Shown piece after piece: positions 44,393 to 52,712 of a stretch of 64,000 nucleotides of DNA. The DNA comes from CAYMUL01 sp964393605. GTDB taxonomy: Bacteria; Bacteroidota; Ignavibacteria; Ignavibacteriales; Ignavibacteriaceae. Under the pieces are notes generated by a model. It was given only the letters and a program-made list of their open reading frames with translations. It ran no database searches and was not told the origin of the DNA. The stretch's first letter is position 1; each line of letters opens with the position of its first letter. The position numbers and the translations under genes are program-made. Location: NCBI GenBank assembly GCA_964393605.1, contig CAYMUL010000005.1, forward strand, positions 112,262 through 176,261. The letters run 5' to 3'.

Positions 44393-46959
44393 TCAGAAAA
44401 ATATTTTTTAATCCGGTGCGAATCGCTATCGCCGTCAGGATGACAATTCAGACAAGCACTACTCAAATAAACATAACCGGTGATGCCTTGATGTTCGGAA
44501 TCCATTTTTGTTTTACGATGTTCATGACAACTAACGCAAGTGAACTCCGAATAATTGGATGGATTTGGATGACAACGAGAGCAACTTGACCATTTGTTTC
44601 TATGCTTGCCGGTATATATCGGAAACCATTGTTGATCATGATTGAAGGTTGAAGGAGTCCAGCCATTTTGTGTATGACATGTTTGGCAAGCGTGGGGAAA
44701 TTGCCCTGTTACATGATTCGGATTTGTCGCGGAATTATAATCGGTAATATGACAATCAACGCAAATGTTCGGAGTTGAAGTATAGTTTCCATTATGACAT
44801 GTTGAACAATTTGAACTTATTGTCGCATGTGCACCGAGTAAAGGATAGTAGTTGTTGTGAATTGAAAAAGTTGCCGGTTTCCAATCCGGTTGAGTTGTAT
44901 GGCAATCTTCGCAAGTTACCGGAATTGCTAATGCACTATGACCCGGATTGAGAGACGCTAAATATTGCTCGTTGTGGCAGTCGTTGCAAACAGTACTCGT
45001 TCCCGTTGTTGCGCCCGCATGGCAATCGGCGCAGTCAGCATTTATGTGCGCACCGCTCAACTGAAAATTTGTTGTCGAATGTTGAAACGAAGAAGGAATC
45101 CATGCATCGCTGTTGTGGCATGTTTGGCACTCTAAAGAAATCCCAACCGCAGCATGATTAGGATTTTGTGAATTTGTAAATGCATCATGATGACAATCAT
45201 CGCAGATAGTAGTTGTACCGGTCGTTGCACCTGCATGGCAATCGGTGCAATTAACATTTGTGTGCGCGCCGAGCAACTGAAAATTTGTATTCGCATGAGA
45301 AAAGTTCGATGGCTTCCAAAGGTTTGTATCATGACAATCTTCACATTTCATCGGCATGTTGATTGCTTGATGATTCGGGTTCGTCGTTCCATTGTAATTA
45401 TTTTGATGACAACTCTCACAGTCTTTGCTCGTTCCGGTTGTAATACCATCATGACAATTTGCACAATTAGTTTCAAAATGTTTTCCGCTCAACGGAAAAT
45501 TTGTTGTCGAGTGTTGAAACGTAGATGGACTCCATCCATCGCTTGTGTGACAAATTTTGCAATCATTCGATAAACCAATTTGCCGGTGATTCGGGTTTTT
45601 ACTCTTAGCGAAATCGGAATTATGACAACTGATACATTCATACGAAACCGGTTGCGCAGAATTATGACAGTCGTTACAACTCAGCGTGGTATGTTGCCCA
45701 CTCAAAGGAAATTGTGTATTGATATGATTAACCGCACCATCTTCATCTCCGTTCGGATGACACGAAAGACAAGAATTACTTTCATAGACATAACCATTTA
45801 CCCCTTGATGTTCGCTGTCCATATCGGTGCGGTTATGTTCATGGCAATTTAAACAACTGAATTGCGAATAGTTCGAAGGAGTCGCATGACATTCGTTACA
45901 GTTATTCCATTTATTTTTATGCTTGCCGGAGTAAATCGGGAAATAGAGATTATCATGATCGAAACTTGCCGGGCTCCATCCGTTTGTTGAATGACATTGT
46001 TCGCACTGCAACGGAAAATTTGCCGCAGTGTGATTCGGATTAGTCGTGTTGTTATAATTCGTTTGATGACAGCCGTTGCAAAGTGTCGGTGTGTTTTGGT
46101 ATCCGCTCGCGTGGCATTTGATGCATGATTGAGTTGTATGTGCACCAGTTAATGTGTAACCTGTAATTGAATGATTGAATGTTGAAGGAATCCAGCCGTT
46201 GATATTATGACATTCATTACAATTAGTAGAGAACGCCGCGGAAACGTGGTTCGGATTTGTACTATTTGTAAAAGCAGTTGAATGACATGAATAACAACTT
46301 GATGACAAACCTGTAAAATTTTGTCCATGACATGTAAAGCAATTCGAGATTTGGTGTCCGCCACTCAACGGAAAGAATGAATGATTGAAACCGGCTCCGC
46401 TCCAACTGCTTTCAGTAAGTGAATGACATTCCAAACAATCGGTTGAAAAATTTGAAAGGCGATGATTCGGATTCACGGTTGAGTTGAAATCGTTCCGATG
46501 ACAATCAATACATTGAACTCCGAGCGGCTCAAATCGCAATGATGAATAACTTGAATGGCATTGCTCGCAACTCGCCGATGCATGTCTTCCTAAAAGCGGA
46601 AACCTGCTTTGTTGATGTAGCTCGGTTGTGTTTTGAACCAGCCATGAATTATTATCATGACAGCGTGAGCAATCTTTTCCAACACTCCCCTGATGTCGAT
46701 CTGTATGGCAATCATTACAATTATTTTTTGTTGTTGTGAATTCAAGTGATTGATGACAACCGGCGCAATTTACAAAGTTATGCTGCCCGAGTAGCGGAAA
46801 AGAAGTTGTAGAATGATCGAATGTAACCTTACCTTTTATCTGCCAGCTTTCGGAAGTATGGCATTGCGAACATTCCATCTTAAATTTTTGTCCGTGCGGC
46901 GATTGCGCAAAGACGCATGAATAAAGGAGAAGAAGATATATTATTTTTTTATGAATCAT
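44389..46959 (-). CDS. 34-haem c-type cytochrome
   Basis: 856 residues with a signal peptide (KIIYLLLLYSCVFAQ). I count 34 CxxCH haem-binding motifs, from CSQCH near residue 30 to CLNCH near the C-terminus. Units of about 55 residues recur, each with NPNH, a GWxPSxFxH segment, FPLSGxH and three CxxCH. The chain is also a two-fold duplication: GKHKNKWNNCNECH with TDMDSEHQGVNGYVY in the middle returns as GKHRNKWSSCSRCH with TKMDSEHQGITGYVY at the C-terminus. The many distal His suggest bis-His haems, suited to long-range electron transfer. It lies between the 20-haem cytochrome and the barrel gene in one operon. No substrate-binding domain is seen, so it is read as a wire rather than an enzyme. 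Confidence 0.93.
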   Translation of the reverse strand: MIHKKIIYLLLLYSCVFAQSPHGQKFKMECSQCHTSESWQIKGKVTFDHSTTSFPLLGQHNFVNCAGCHQSLEFTTTKNNCNDCHTDRHQGSVGKDCSRCHDNNSWLVQNTTELHQQSRFPLLGRHASASCEQCHSSYSSLRFEPLGVQCIDCHRNDFNSTVNPNHRLSNFSTDCLECHSLTESSWSGAGFNHSFFPLSGGHQISNCFTCHGQNFTGLSSSCYSCHSTAFTNSTNPNHVSAAFSTNCNECHNINGWIPSTFNHSITGYTLTGAHTTQSCIKCHASGYQNTPTLCNGCHQTNYNNTTNPNHTAANFPLQCEQCHSTNGWSPASFDHDNLYFPIYSGKHKNKWNNCNECHATPSNYSQFSCLNCHEHNRTDMDSEHQGVNGYVYESNSCLSCHPNGDEDGAVNHINTQFPLSGQHTTLSCNDCHNSAQPVSYECISCHNSDFAKSKNPNHRQIGLSNDCKICHTSDGWSPSTFQHSTTNFPLSGKHFETNCANCHDGITTGTSKDCESCHQNNYNGTTNPNHQAINMPMKCEDCHDTNLWKPSNFSHANTNFQLLGAHTNVNCTDCHAGATTGTTTICDDCHHDAFTNSQNPNHAAVGISLECQTCHNSDAWIPSSFQHSTTNFQLSGAHINADCADCHAGATTGTSTVCNDCHNEQYLASLNPGHSALAIPVTCEDCHTTQPDWKPATFSIHNNYYPLLGAHATISSNCSTCHNGNYTSTPNICVDCHITDYNSATNPNHVTGQFPHACQTCHTQNGWTPSTFNHDQQWFPIYTGKHRNKWSSCSRCHPNPSNYSEFTCVSCHEHRKTKMDSEHQGITGYVYLSSACLNCHPDGDSDSHRIKKYFSE

Positions 46960-47011
46960 TTCGGGTTATTTCATTCAATCTAACATTACATTCAAATATA
47001 CAAATTTTGTT

Positions 47012-48586
47012 TTAGTTCTTGTGGCATGAAATGCAACTAATGTCTTCAAATTTATAGTCGATTATTTTTTTATCATTCACAAATTCAGCGCGGTGACATT
47101 TTGCGCACTCCACACGCGAATGAGCGCCGTCCAATTTAAATCGTGATTTATCGTGATCAAATTTTTCTATGTACCATGAATAAGAATCATGACAGCGCGC
47201 GCAATCTGTTTTGCCTTCGACAAGAAATTGGTTGTTGTGCGCGTCTGTGTGGCAATCGTTGCAACTCTTCTTCACGCTTTTGAACAGATATTGTTTTGCT
47301 TCATCTTTTGAAAGATGACAATCATTGCATGGAATTTTTTCATGTTTGCCGATGAGTTTGAAATTTGTTCGCTCATGCTTAAAATTTATTTGTTTCCAAT
47401 TTTCAGTGGAGTGACATTCTTCGCAGAGATTAACATTAAACAATTCAGTTCGAAGTTCATCGCCGTGAACATTTTTATGGCAAACAATGCAATCCATCTT
47501 TTCAAACCTAAATTTATGCACATCAAGTTTTGCATCGTAATGACAATCTCTGCAAGGAATAGCGAAGTGCGCTCCGGCTAAGGGGAAACGTGATGCCTGA
47601 TGTTTTTCAATTGTGTAAGTCGAAGGTGTAAATCCAAATTCATTATGACAATCATCGCATTTTTTAATTTGACCGTTAACGGTAAATTCACTTTTGTGAT
47701 AATCTTTATGGCAATCGCTACAATTAGTGAATTTTAATTTTGCGGTAACTTTTTCTTTATGACAATCTTTGCATTCAACTTGTTTGTGCAAACCGATTAA
47801 TGGATAATTAGTTTTTGAATGATCGAATTGGCTTTCATTAATTTGTTTGAACGAAACGACGGAATGACACTTTGCGCAATCTTTACCGAACTTTCCGTTA
47901 TGAACATCGCGATGACAATCTTCGCACGAAGCAAAGTGAACTCCTTTAAAGATTCTAAAATCTTTTCCATTTCTCTTTTCGAGTTTGTGGCAATCGTTGC
48001 AATCGGTTTTTAAGTGCGCCCCCGCTAATTTAAATTTTGTTTTATTGTGATCGAAGAGTTCTGCTTTCTTAAAATCTTCGGTCAAGTGGCAACTTCCGCA
48101 ATCATCTCCCAAAGTTTTCTGATGATAATCTTCATGACAACTAATGCACTTTTGTTCTAAACCGAGAAAAGTTTTTTTCCTTTTCTTCAATTCAGGATTG
48201 AAAATATTTTTTGAAGTATGACAATCACCGCATTTTATTTCATCGTGTGCGGCTTTTAATTCATAGCCCGATTTGGAATGATCGAATTTTTTTTCATCGA
48301 ACTTAACAATCTGAAAATTTCTACCAAAATGATCGCCGTGACAATTGATGCATTCCTTATTTTTGACTTCAGCAGAATTATGATAACCCCGCTTCTCGTT
48401 TATTAGCGCGCCGATTTCCTTATGGCAGTCAAGACATTTTTGATCTGTAACTTTATCTCCGAGCACATGACATTTAGTGCAGTTGCTCAATCCTTCAAGA
48501 GATGCATGAGCAGTCGTTAATTCGCCGGGAGAAATTTGAGCGAACACTAAAATAGGAAAGAGGAGAAAAGAAAAATATTTTATCAT
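47012..48586 (-). CDS. 20-haem c-type cytochrome
   Basis: 524 residues with a signal peptide (IKYFSFLLFPILVFAQ). I count 20 CxxCH motifs, spaced 15-45 residues apart, most in units of the kind FDHSKTNYPLIGLHKQVECK-DCH that supply extra His. It is more Lys-rich than the 34-haem protein, as suits a periplasmic carrier that docks with acidic partners. It overlaps the ferredoxin/FAD oxidoreductase gene by four bases. The inferred role is to take electrons from the inner-membrane part of the operon and pass them to the 34-haem protein. Confidence 0.93.
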   Translation of the reverse strand: MIKYFSFLLFPILVFAQISPGELTTAHASLEGLSNCTKCHVLGDKVTDQKCLDCHKEIGALINEKRGYHNSAEVKNKECINCHGDHFGRNFQIVKFDEKKFDHSKSGYELKAAHDEIKCGDCHTSKNIFNPELKKRKKTFLGLEQKCISCHEDYHQKTLGDDCGSCHLTEDFKKAELFDHNKTKFKLAGAHLKTDCNDCHKLEKRNGKDFRIFKGVHFASCEDCHRDVHNGKFGKDCAKCHSVVSFKQINESQFDHSKTNYPLIGLHKQVECKDCHKEKVTAKLKFTNCSDCHKDYHKSEFTVNGQIKKCDDCHNEFGFTPSTYTIEKHQASRFPLAGAHFAIPCRDCHYDAKLDVHKFRFEKMDCIVCHKNVHGDELRTELFNVNLCEECHSTENWKQINFKHERTNFKLIGKHEKIPCNDCHLSKDEAKQYLFKSVKKSCNDCHTDAHNNQFLVEGKTDCARCHDSYSWYIEKFDHDKSRFKLDGAHSRVECAKCHRAEFVNDKKIIDYKFEDISCISCHKN

Positions 48587-49917
48587 TTATGCGAAAGAAC
48601 TGCTTCTCCAAATTTGGTGGAGATTTTTATTCCAATTTTTTCAAGAAATTTAGTCGGCAATTCTCCACCGGCAAAAATATAAACAAAATCGTTCGGCAGT
48701 TGAATTGTTTCATCCACTCCAAGAGAAAGTGAAACCGTGTCATCAAATATTTCGACAACGTTTGAGTTGAAAAGAATTTTTATTTTACCTGTCGAGTTAT
48801 ATTCTTCTATTCGCTGTGCATTCATCGGTTTGATTCTTGAGAATGAATCAGAACGATATGAGAGCGTAACATTGTTGTTACTGTCTGCAAGCAACATGGC
48901 AGATTCAATTGCAGAATCACCACCGCCGACAACTAAAATATTTTTTTCATTGATTAATTCCGGTTCGAGCAGGCGATAAAATACTTTCGGTTTAGTTTCA
49001 CCTTTCACTCCAAGTTTTCGGGGAGAACCCCGTCTTCCGATAGCGAGCAAAATAGAAGCGGTATCGTATTTATTTTTAGTTGTAGAAACCAAATAGCCAT
49101 TTCCGTTTTTCTCAATCGATTCAACTTTTTCATTTTCATTGATAACAATATTATTTTTTGAAAGAACTTCACTCCAAAGCTCCAGCAATTCCGCTTTGCT
49201 TGTCTCTTTAAAATTAACTTTACCGTAAAGGGGGAGTTCCATCGGCGAAGTCATCACAATTTTTGCGCGTGGGAAATTATAAACCGTTCCGCCGAGAGAA
49301 TCTTGTTCAAGCGTTACGACGCGTAAATTATTTTGCTTCGCTACGAGAGATGCCGCGATTCCTGCCGGTCCCGCGCCAATAATTACGGTATCCAAATCAT
49401 TTTTATGATCACAAGAAATTTTTCTAACAATATTTGACATCGCTTGTGTTCCCTGTTCCACTGCATTTTTTATCAATCCCATTCCACCAAGTTCACCGGC
49501 GATATAAATCATCGGCATATTCGTTTCAAAATCTTTTGTAACATGTGGCAAATCCACCCCTCTTTTTTCCGTGCCGATGAAAAGTGAAATTGCACTTACA
49601 GGGCAGGCGTGAAAACAAGCACCATGACCGACGCAACGCGATGTATTGATGGTTGATGCTTTTCCGTTTCGCCATCCGAGAATATCTTTTTCAGGACAAG
49701 CCTCGATGCATGCGCCGCTGCCGATACATGTATTTGTGTCAACTACCGGATGTAAAGAAAACGGTTCATGAAATCCGTATTCCTTAGCTTTACTGATTTT
49801 CGCTTCAGTTGTCGCAGAAATTTTTTTTATTCGCTTCAAATAGAAAAATGTAACCATCGCGACTATGCCAAGGACGAACACGTAAGAAATTATATTTTCA
49901 ATTAAAACTTCATTCAT
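48583..49917 (-). CDS. Membrane-anchored ferredoxin/FAD oxidoreductase
   Basis: 444 residues. Residues 8-27 are one membrane span. Residues 60-110 hold two ferredoxin-like motifs, C64-IGSGA-C70-IEA-C74P and C95-VGHGA-C101-FHA-C105P. In each the second Cys of the usual CxxCxxCxxxCP is replaced (Ser, His). Residues 170-440 are a thioredoxin-reductase-like flavoprotein with an FAD site (VIIGAGPAGIAAS) and a nucleotide site (ILVVGGGDSAIESAMLLADS). No CxxC redox disulfide is seen, so it probably passes electrons between NAD(P)H, flavin and Fe-S clusters. It starts 9 bases after the cytochrome b-like gene and overlaps the 20-haem cytochrome gene. It would connect cytoplasmic reductant to the conduit; direction is not known. 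Confidence 0.85.
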   Translation of the reverse strand: MNEVLIENIISYVFVLGIVAMVTFFYLKRIKKISATTEAKISKAKEYGFHEPFSLHPVVDTNTCIGSGACIEACPEKDILGWRNGKASTINTSRCVGHGACFHACPVSAISLFIGTEKRGVDLPHVTKDFETNMPMIYIAGELGGMGLIKNAVEQGTQAMSNIVRKISCDHKNDLDTVIIGAGPAGIAASLVAKQNNLRVVTLEQDSLGGTVYNFPRAKIVMTSPMELPLYGKVNFKETSKAELLELWSEVLSKNNIVINENEKVESIEKNGNGYLVSTTKNKYDTASILLAIGRRGSPRKLGVKGETKPKVFYRLLEPELINEKNILVVGGGDSAIESAMLLADSNNNVTLSYRSDSFSRIKPMNAQRIEEYNSTGKIKILFNSNVVEIFDDTVSLSLGVDETIQLPNDFVYIFAGGELPTKFLEKIGIKISTKFGEAVLSHK

Positions 49918-49926
49918 ATTTTTTTA

Positions 49927-50793
49927 TCAGAAAATCCATTTGTAACCGAAGACAATCGTAACGATGACGTGAATGATCATAATAACGAACATCGAGATTG
50001 CAAATGGAAGATGTACGATGTGCCAATAGTGAAACCACTTTTGCATCACTTTTAAAAAATCAATTCTTCGTTGTAAAACCATTTTCTGATTCGCGAGTTT
50101 GAGAACGGCTTTCAAGGTCTGTTTCTCCTTTATTCCGCAAGCTACAATTTCTGCTTTAATTTTTTTCAATTCTCTTTTTCTAAAAATAAAACCAAAAAAA
50201 ATTGTCATCGTTAATAAATTTTTATTCATCGAAGCATTGTGCATTTCGTCCAACAATAAATTGATTTTGTCAAACGAAACCTTGCCGACTTGTTTTACGA
50301 TTGCAGAATTTAGTTCATCGTTCATTTGTGAAATCTCGTTCAAGTTCAATTCGCGCCCTTGAATTGTGCGTGGAATTTGAATGTAGATGAATCTGCCAGC
50401 AACGCCGCTAAGAACAACTGCCACCATACTCCAAAAACTGATTTGTACAATTCCGCCAAACTTAAAAGCCGTGTGAAATAGAACGAACATTGGTCCAACA
50501 ATGCAAAGAAATATGTGAAACTCAAGCCAATGTTTTAAGTAACCGAAAGAAAAAACCTTCCGCTTACGCATCATATAAACTGCAACACCGAAAATCATCA
50601 TCAACGTGCCAACAATTCCGAAACCGTGACCGAGCATGCCGCTTGGTTTTAGCGATTGATGCTCGGATGAAAAAAATCTTTCCTCAAGCGGAAGTGAATA
50701 GTAATCGATTCCATGATAAACCAATAGTATCAACGATGAAATTCCGATGAGAAAAAACAAACCGACATAAAGTCGGTGAAATAATGGATTCAT
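49927..50793 (-). CDS. Cytochrome b-like inner-membrane protein
   Basis: 288 residues. Four hydrophobic spans are seen at about 10-27, 54-75, 92-110 and 118-138, and a fifth at 262-284, with a charged helical loop (150-250) between. Histidines near span ends (His27, His56, His88, His93, His107, and His255/258/261/275 by the last span) could ligate b haems and exchange electrons with menaquinol. I do not recognise a close named family; NrfD-like or b561-like proteins are alternatives. It is the first gene of the five-gene operon ending with the outer-membrane barrel, so it is the natural entry point for quinone electrons. The predicted order is quinol/NAD(P)H to 20-haem to 34-haem to the outside. 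Confidence 0.75.
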   Translation of the reverse strand: MNPLFHRLYVGLFFLIGISSLILLVYHGIDYYSLPLEERFFSSEHQSLKPSGMLGHGFGIVGTLMMIFGVAVYMMRKRKVFSFGYLKHWLEFHIFLCIVGPMFVLFHTAFKFGGIVQISFWSMVAVVLSGVAGRFIYIQIPRTIQGRELNLNEISQMNDELNSAIVKQVGKVSFDKINLLLDEMHNASMNKNLLTMTIFFGFIFRKRELKKIKAEIVACGIKEKQTLKAVLKLANQKMVLQRRIDFLKVMQKWFHYWHIVHLPFAISMFVIMIIHVIVTIVFGYKWIF

Positions 50794-50960
50794 TATAAAA
50801 ACTTAAGTGAAAAATATTTTTTAGATAAACACAACTACAATGTAAGAAAAAATATATTTTAAGTTTGAAGGAAATTGTGTTTTATGAATTAGAGGCTAGT
50901 TAATTTCGGAGAGCACTTTTGAGGCATTCATTTGAGAGATAATAAATTTTTGTACTTTGA

Positions 50961-51560
50961 TCATTGCACATACTTTAAATCATGTTTAATGTTATTGAAC
51001 ATACGTGGCTTGATGGCACCCGGAGTTACTAAATCTACTTTAATTCCAAGTAATTTTTCAAGCTCACTTTCTAACCAAGACAAACCTGAATCAAAGTTAG
51101 CTGTTCACCAAGTTGTTGTTCTTACTTTGTTAATGAGAGTATTCCAATAGTAAAAAAAATATTTCATCCCCGAAAGCTTTCGGGGATTTAGTTTCGGTTG
51201 CGTAATTTCTTTTTACCGATATCGCATCCCCACGGGATGCACTCAGTAATTGAATTATTAAAATTATTTTTCCCGTTAGGGAAAATATGTTGGTAACAAA
51301 AAGTTATAAATGTAACACTAAATCCCGTAGGGATGACATAATTTACTGTTCTCATCTTTCATTACTTCTTGAACCAAAGATAAAAGTTGAACATTTTACA
51401 AATAGTTGTTTTAGCCATAATTGACAAGGGTATGAAGGAACTAAAAATATTATTTTGCCAGAATTGAACCGAACACAGCAAGATTTTCCAATCCATATCT
51501 CTCTGTTAGTTGTGCTTTAATGTTGCGAAGTAATAAAATTATTTGATCTAAATTTTTCAT
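50961..51560 (-). pseudogene. MNT-type nucleotidyltransferase gene split by repeat B
   Basis: Read on the minus strand, 51560-51466 encodes KNLDQIILLLRNIKAQLTER followed by YGLENLAVFGS, the N-terminal half of a minimal nucleotidyltransferase up to the GS of its active-site motif. Repeat B then follows. At about 51085-50961 the same protein resumes with LESELEKLLGIKVDLVTPGA then IKPRMFNNIKHDLKYV and a stop. The segment with the catalytic Asp residues (about 25 residues) is missing. Such proteins are usually the antitoxin of MNT-HEPN pairs. A 22-codon frame (50964-50896) overlaps the stop by ATGA and may be the start of a lost partner, though it does not look convincingly HEPN-like. Confidence 0.75.
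51079..51464 (+). repeat. Dispersed repeat B, copy inside the nucleotidyltransferase gene
   Basis: It matches 38255-38576 over most of its length, from ACAAACCTGAATCAAAGTTAG to TTATTTTGCCAGAATTG. It also has about 60 extra bases holding another palindrome (GCATCCCCACGGGATGC). Insertion within a recognisable gene shows that this repeat has moved. Confidence 0.85.
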
Positions 51561-51627
51561 GACATATAATTTTTAATTGCTAAAATTTAAACAAATTTTC
51601 CGGTATGATGAAACTATTCACTATCAA

Positions 51628-52677
51628 TCAAATTAGAGATTGTGTTTTCATCGAGTTCCCTTTTCCGCCGCCGAATGTTCGCCCAATCGATTCAAGCATT
51701 GTTTTAAGACATGTTACATCTGCCAATGATTGAACATATTTTTGCATCGGATAAATTTGGTAGTGTTCACGGAAAAAATCGGGAGTAAAGTTCGGCATTA
51801 TAACATTCGCGCCGCACTGCAAACCTTTTGTTCTTCCGTTCGCATCAAGCGTGCCGAGCGCGGTTGTTGCAGGAATGTGCACATTCTTCAAAACGATTCG
51901 CGCCACCGCCATTGTTTTAAGCGTGAGTAAAAGATTTGCATTTTCATGTTTATACATCGGCGTGGAATTGTTTATTATCAAAGGACTGAACGAAGCCATA
52001 TCAACATCGAGTTCTTTACAAAGGAAAATATCATCTGCTATATCTTGAATAGTTTGTCCCGGCAATCCGATAATGTTGCCACTGCCTATTTGAAAACCGA
52101 TCGACTTCAAATACTTCAGATGAAATATTCTTTCTGAAAGTCGCTGCTTATTGTGGAAATAACTATAGAGTTTTTCATTAGCAGTTTCATGTTTTAAGAG
52201 ATAACGATCTGCGCCGGCTTTTTTCCAGCAATCGTATTCGTCAAGTTCTCTCTCGCCGATGGAAAGTGTAATTGCAACATCGTAATTTCTTTTTATGGAA
52301 TTGATCATATCCGTGATTTGCGGTGCAGTGATTGAATGATCTTCGCCGCTTTGCAGAACAATGGTTCTCACACCCGCATTAAATATGGTTGAAACGGTTT
52401 CCATTATTATTTCTTTGCTCATTCTATAACGGGCGATTTCTTTATTTGCAATTCGCAAACCGCAGTACAAACAATTTTGTTCGCAGTAGTTGGAAAACTC
52501 AATTATCCCTCTGATTTGAACTTCGTCTCCGCAATAATTTCTTCTCACTTCATCTGCTTTTGCAAAAAGTTGGTTTATCGATTCTTCATCAGTAATCGAG
52601 AGAAGGGAAATTATCTCCTCTCTCGAATATTCTTCCCGAAGTAAAATATCCTTTACCATTTTTAAAGAACCGTTCAT
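51628..52677 (-). CDS. hydE: [FeFe] hydrogenase maturase HydE (radical SAM)
   Basis: 349 residues. HydE is a radical S-adenosylmethionine enzyme that acts on the iron-cysteine synthon made by HydG during assembly of the diiron part of the H-cluster. The cluster motif is in FSNYCEQNCLYCGLR (CxxxCxxC). The GGE-like SAM site is QSGEDHSIT, and IGLPGQTIQD, TTALGTLDANGR and GANVIMPNF are typical of the family. It lies 35 bases behind hydG on the same strand, and hydF is divergent. Length is normal. Confidence 0.95.
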   Translation of the reverse strand: MNGSLKMVKDILLREEYSREEIISLLSITDEESINQLFAKADEVRRNYCGDEVQIRGIIEFSNYCEQNCLYCGLRIANKEIARYRMSKEIIMETVSTIFNAGVRTIVLQSGEDHSITAPQITDMINSIKRNYDVAITLSIGERELDEYDCWKKAGADRYLLKHETANEKLYSYFHNKQRLSERIFHLKYLKSIGFQIGSGNIIGLPGQTIQDIADDIFLCKELDVDMASFSPLIINNSTPMYKHENANLLLTLKTMAVARIVLKNVHIPATTALGTLDANGRTKGLQCGANVIMPNFTPDFFREHYQIYPMQKYVQSLADVTCLKTMLESIGRTFGGGKGNSMKTQSLI

Positions 52678-52712
52678 TTTAATTCTTTACTAAATTAAAG
52701 TGTTTGGAAAAA

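Noticed and set aside
45187..45573. 128-codon plus-strand frame opposite the 34-haem cytochrome gene
   Set aside because: It is a shadow of the repetitive CxxCH codons; its product has no recognisable fold and the minus-strand gene is certain.
50932..51150. 72-codon plus-strand frame in the hydE/cytochrome intergenic region
   Set aside because: It runs antisense across the nucleotidyltransferase remnant and into repeat B; the minus-strand reading gives a recognisable protein.
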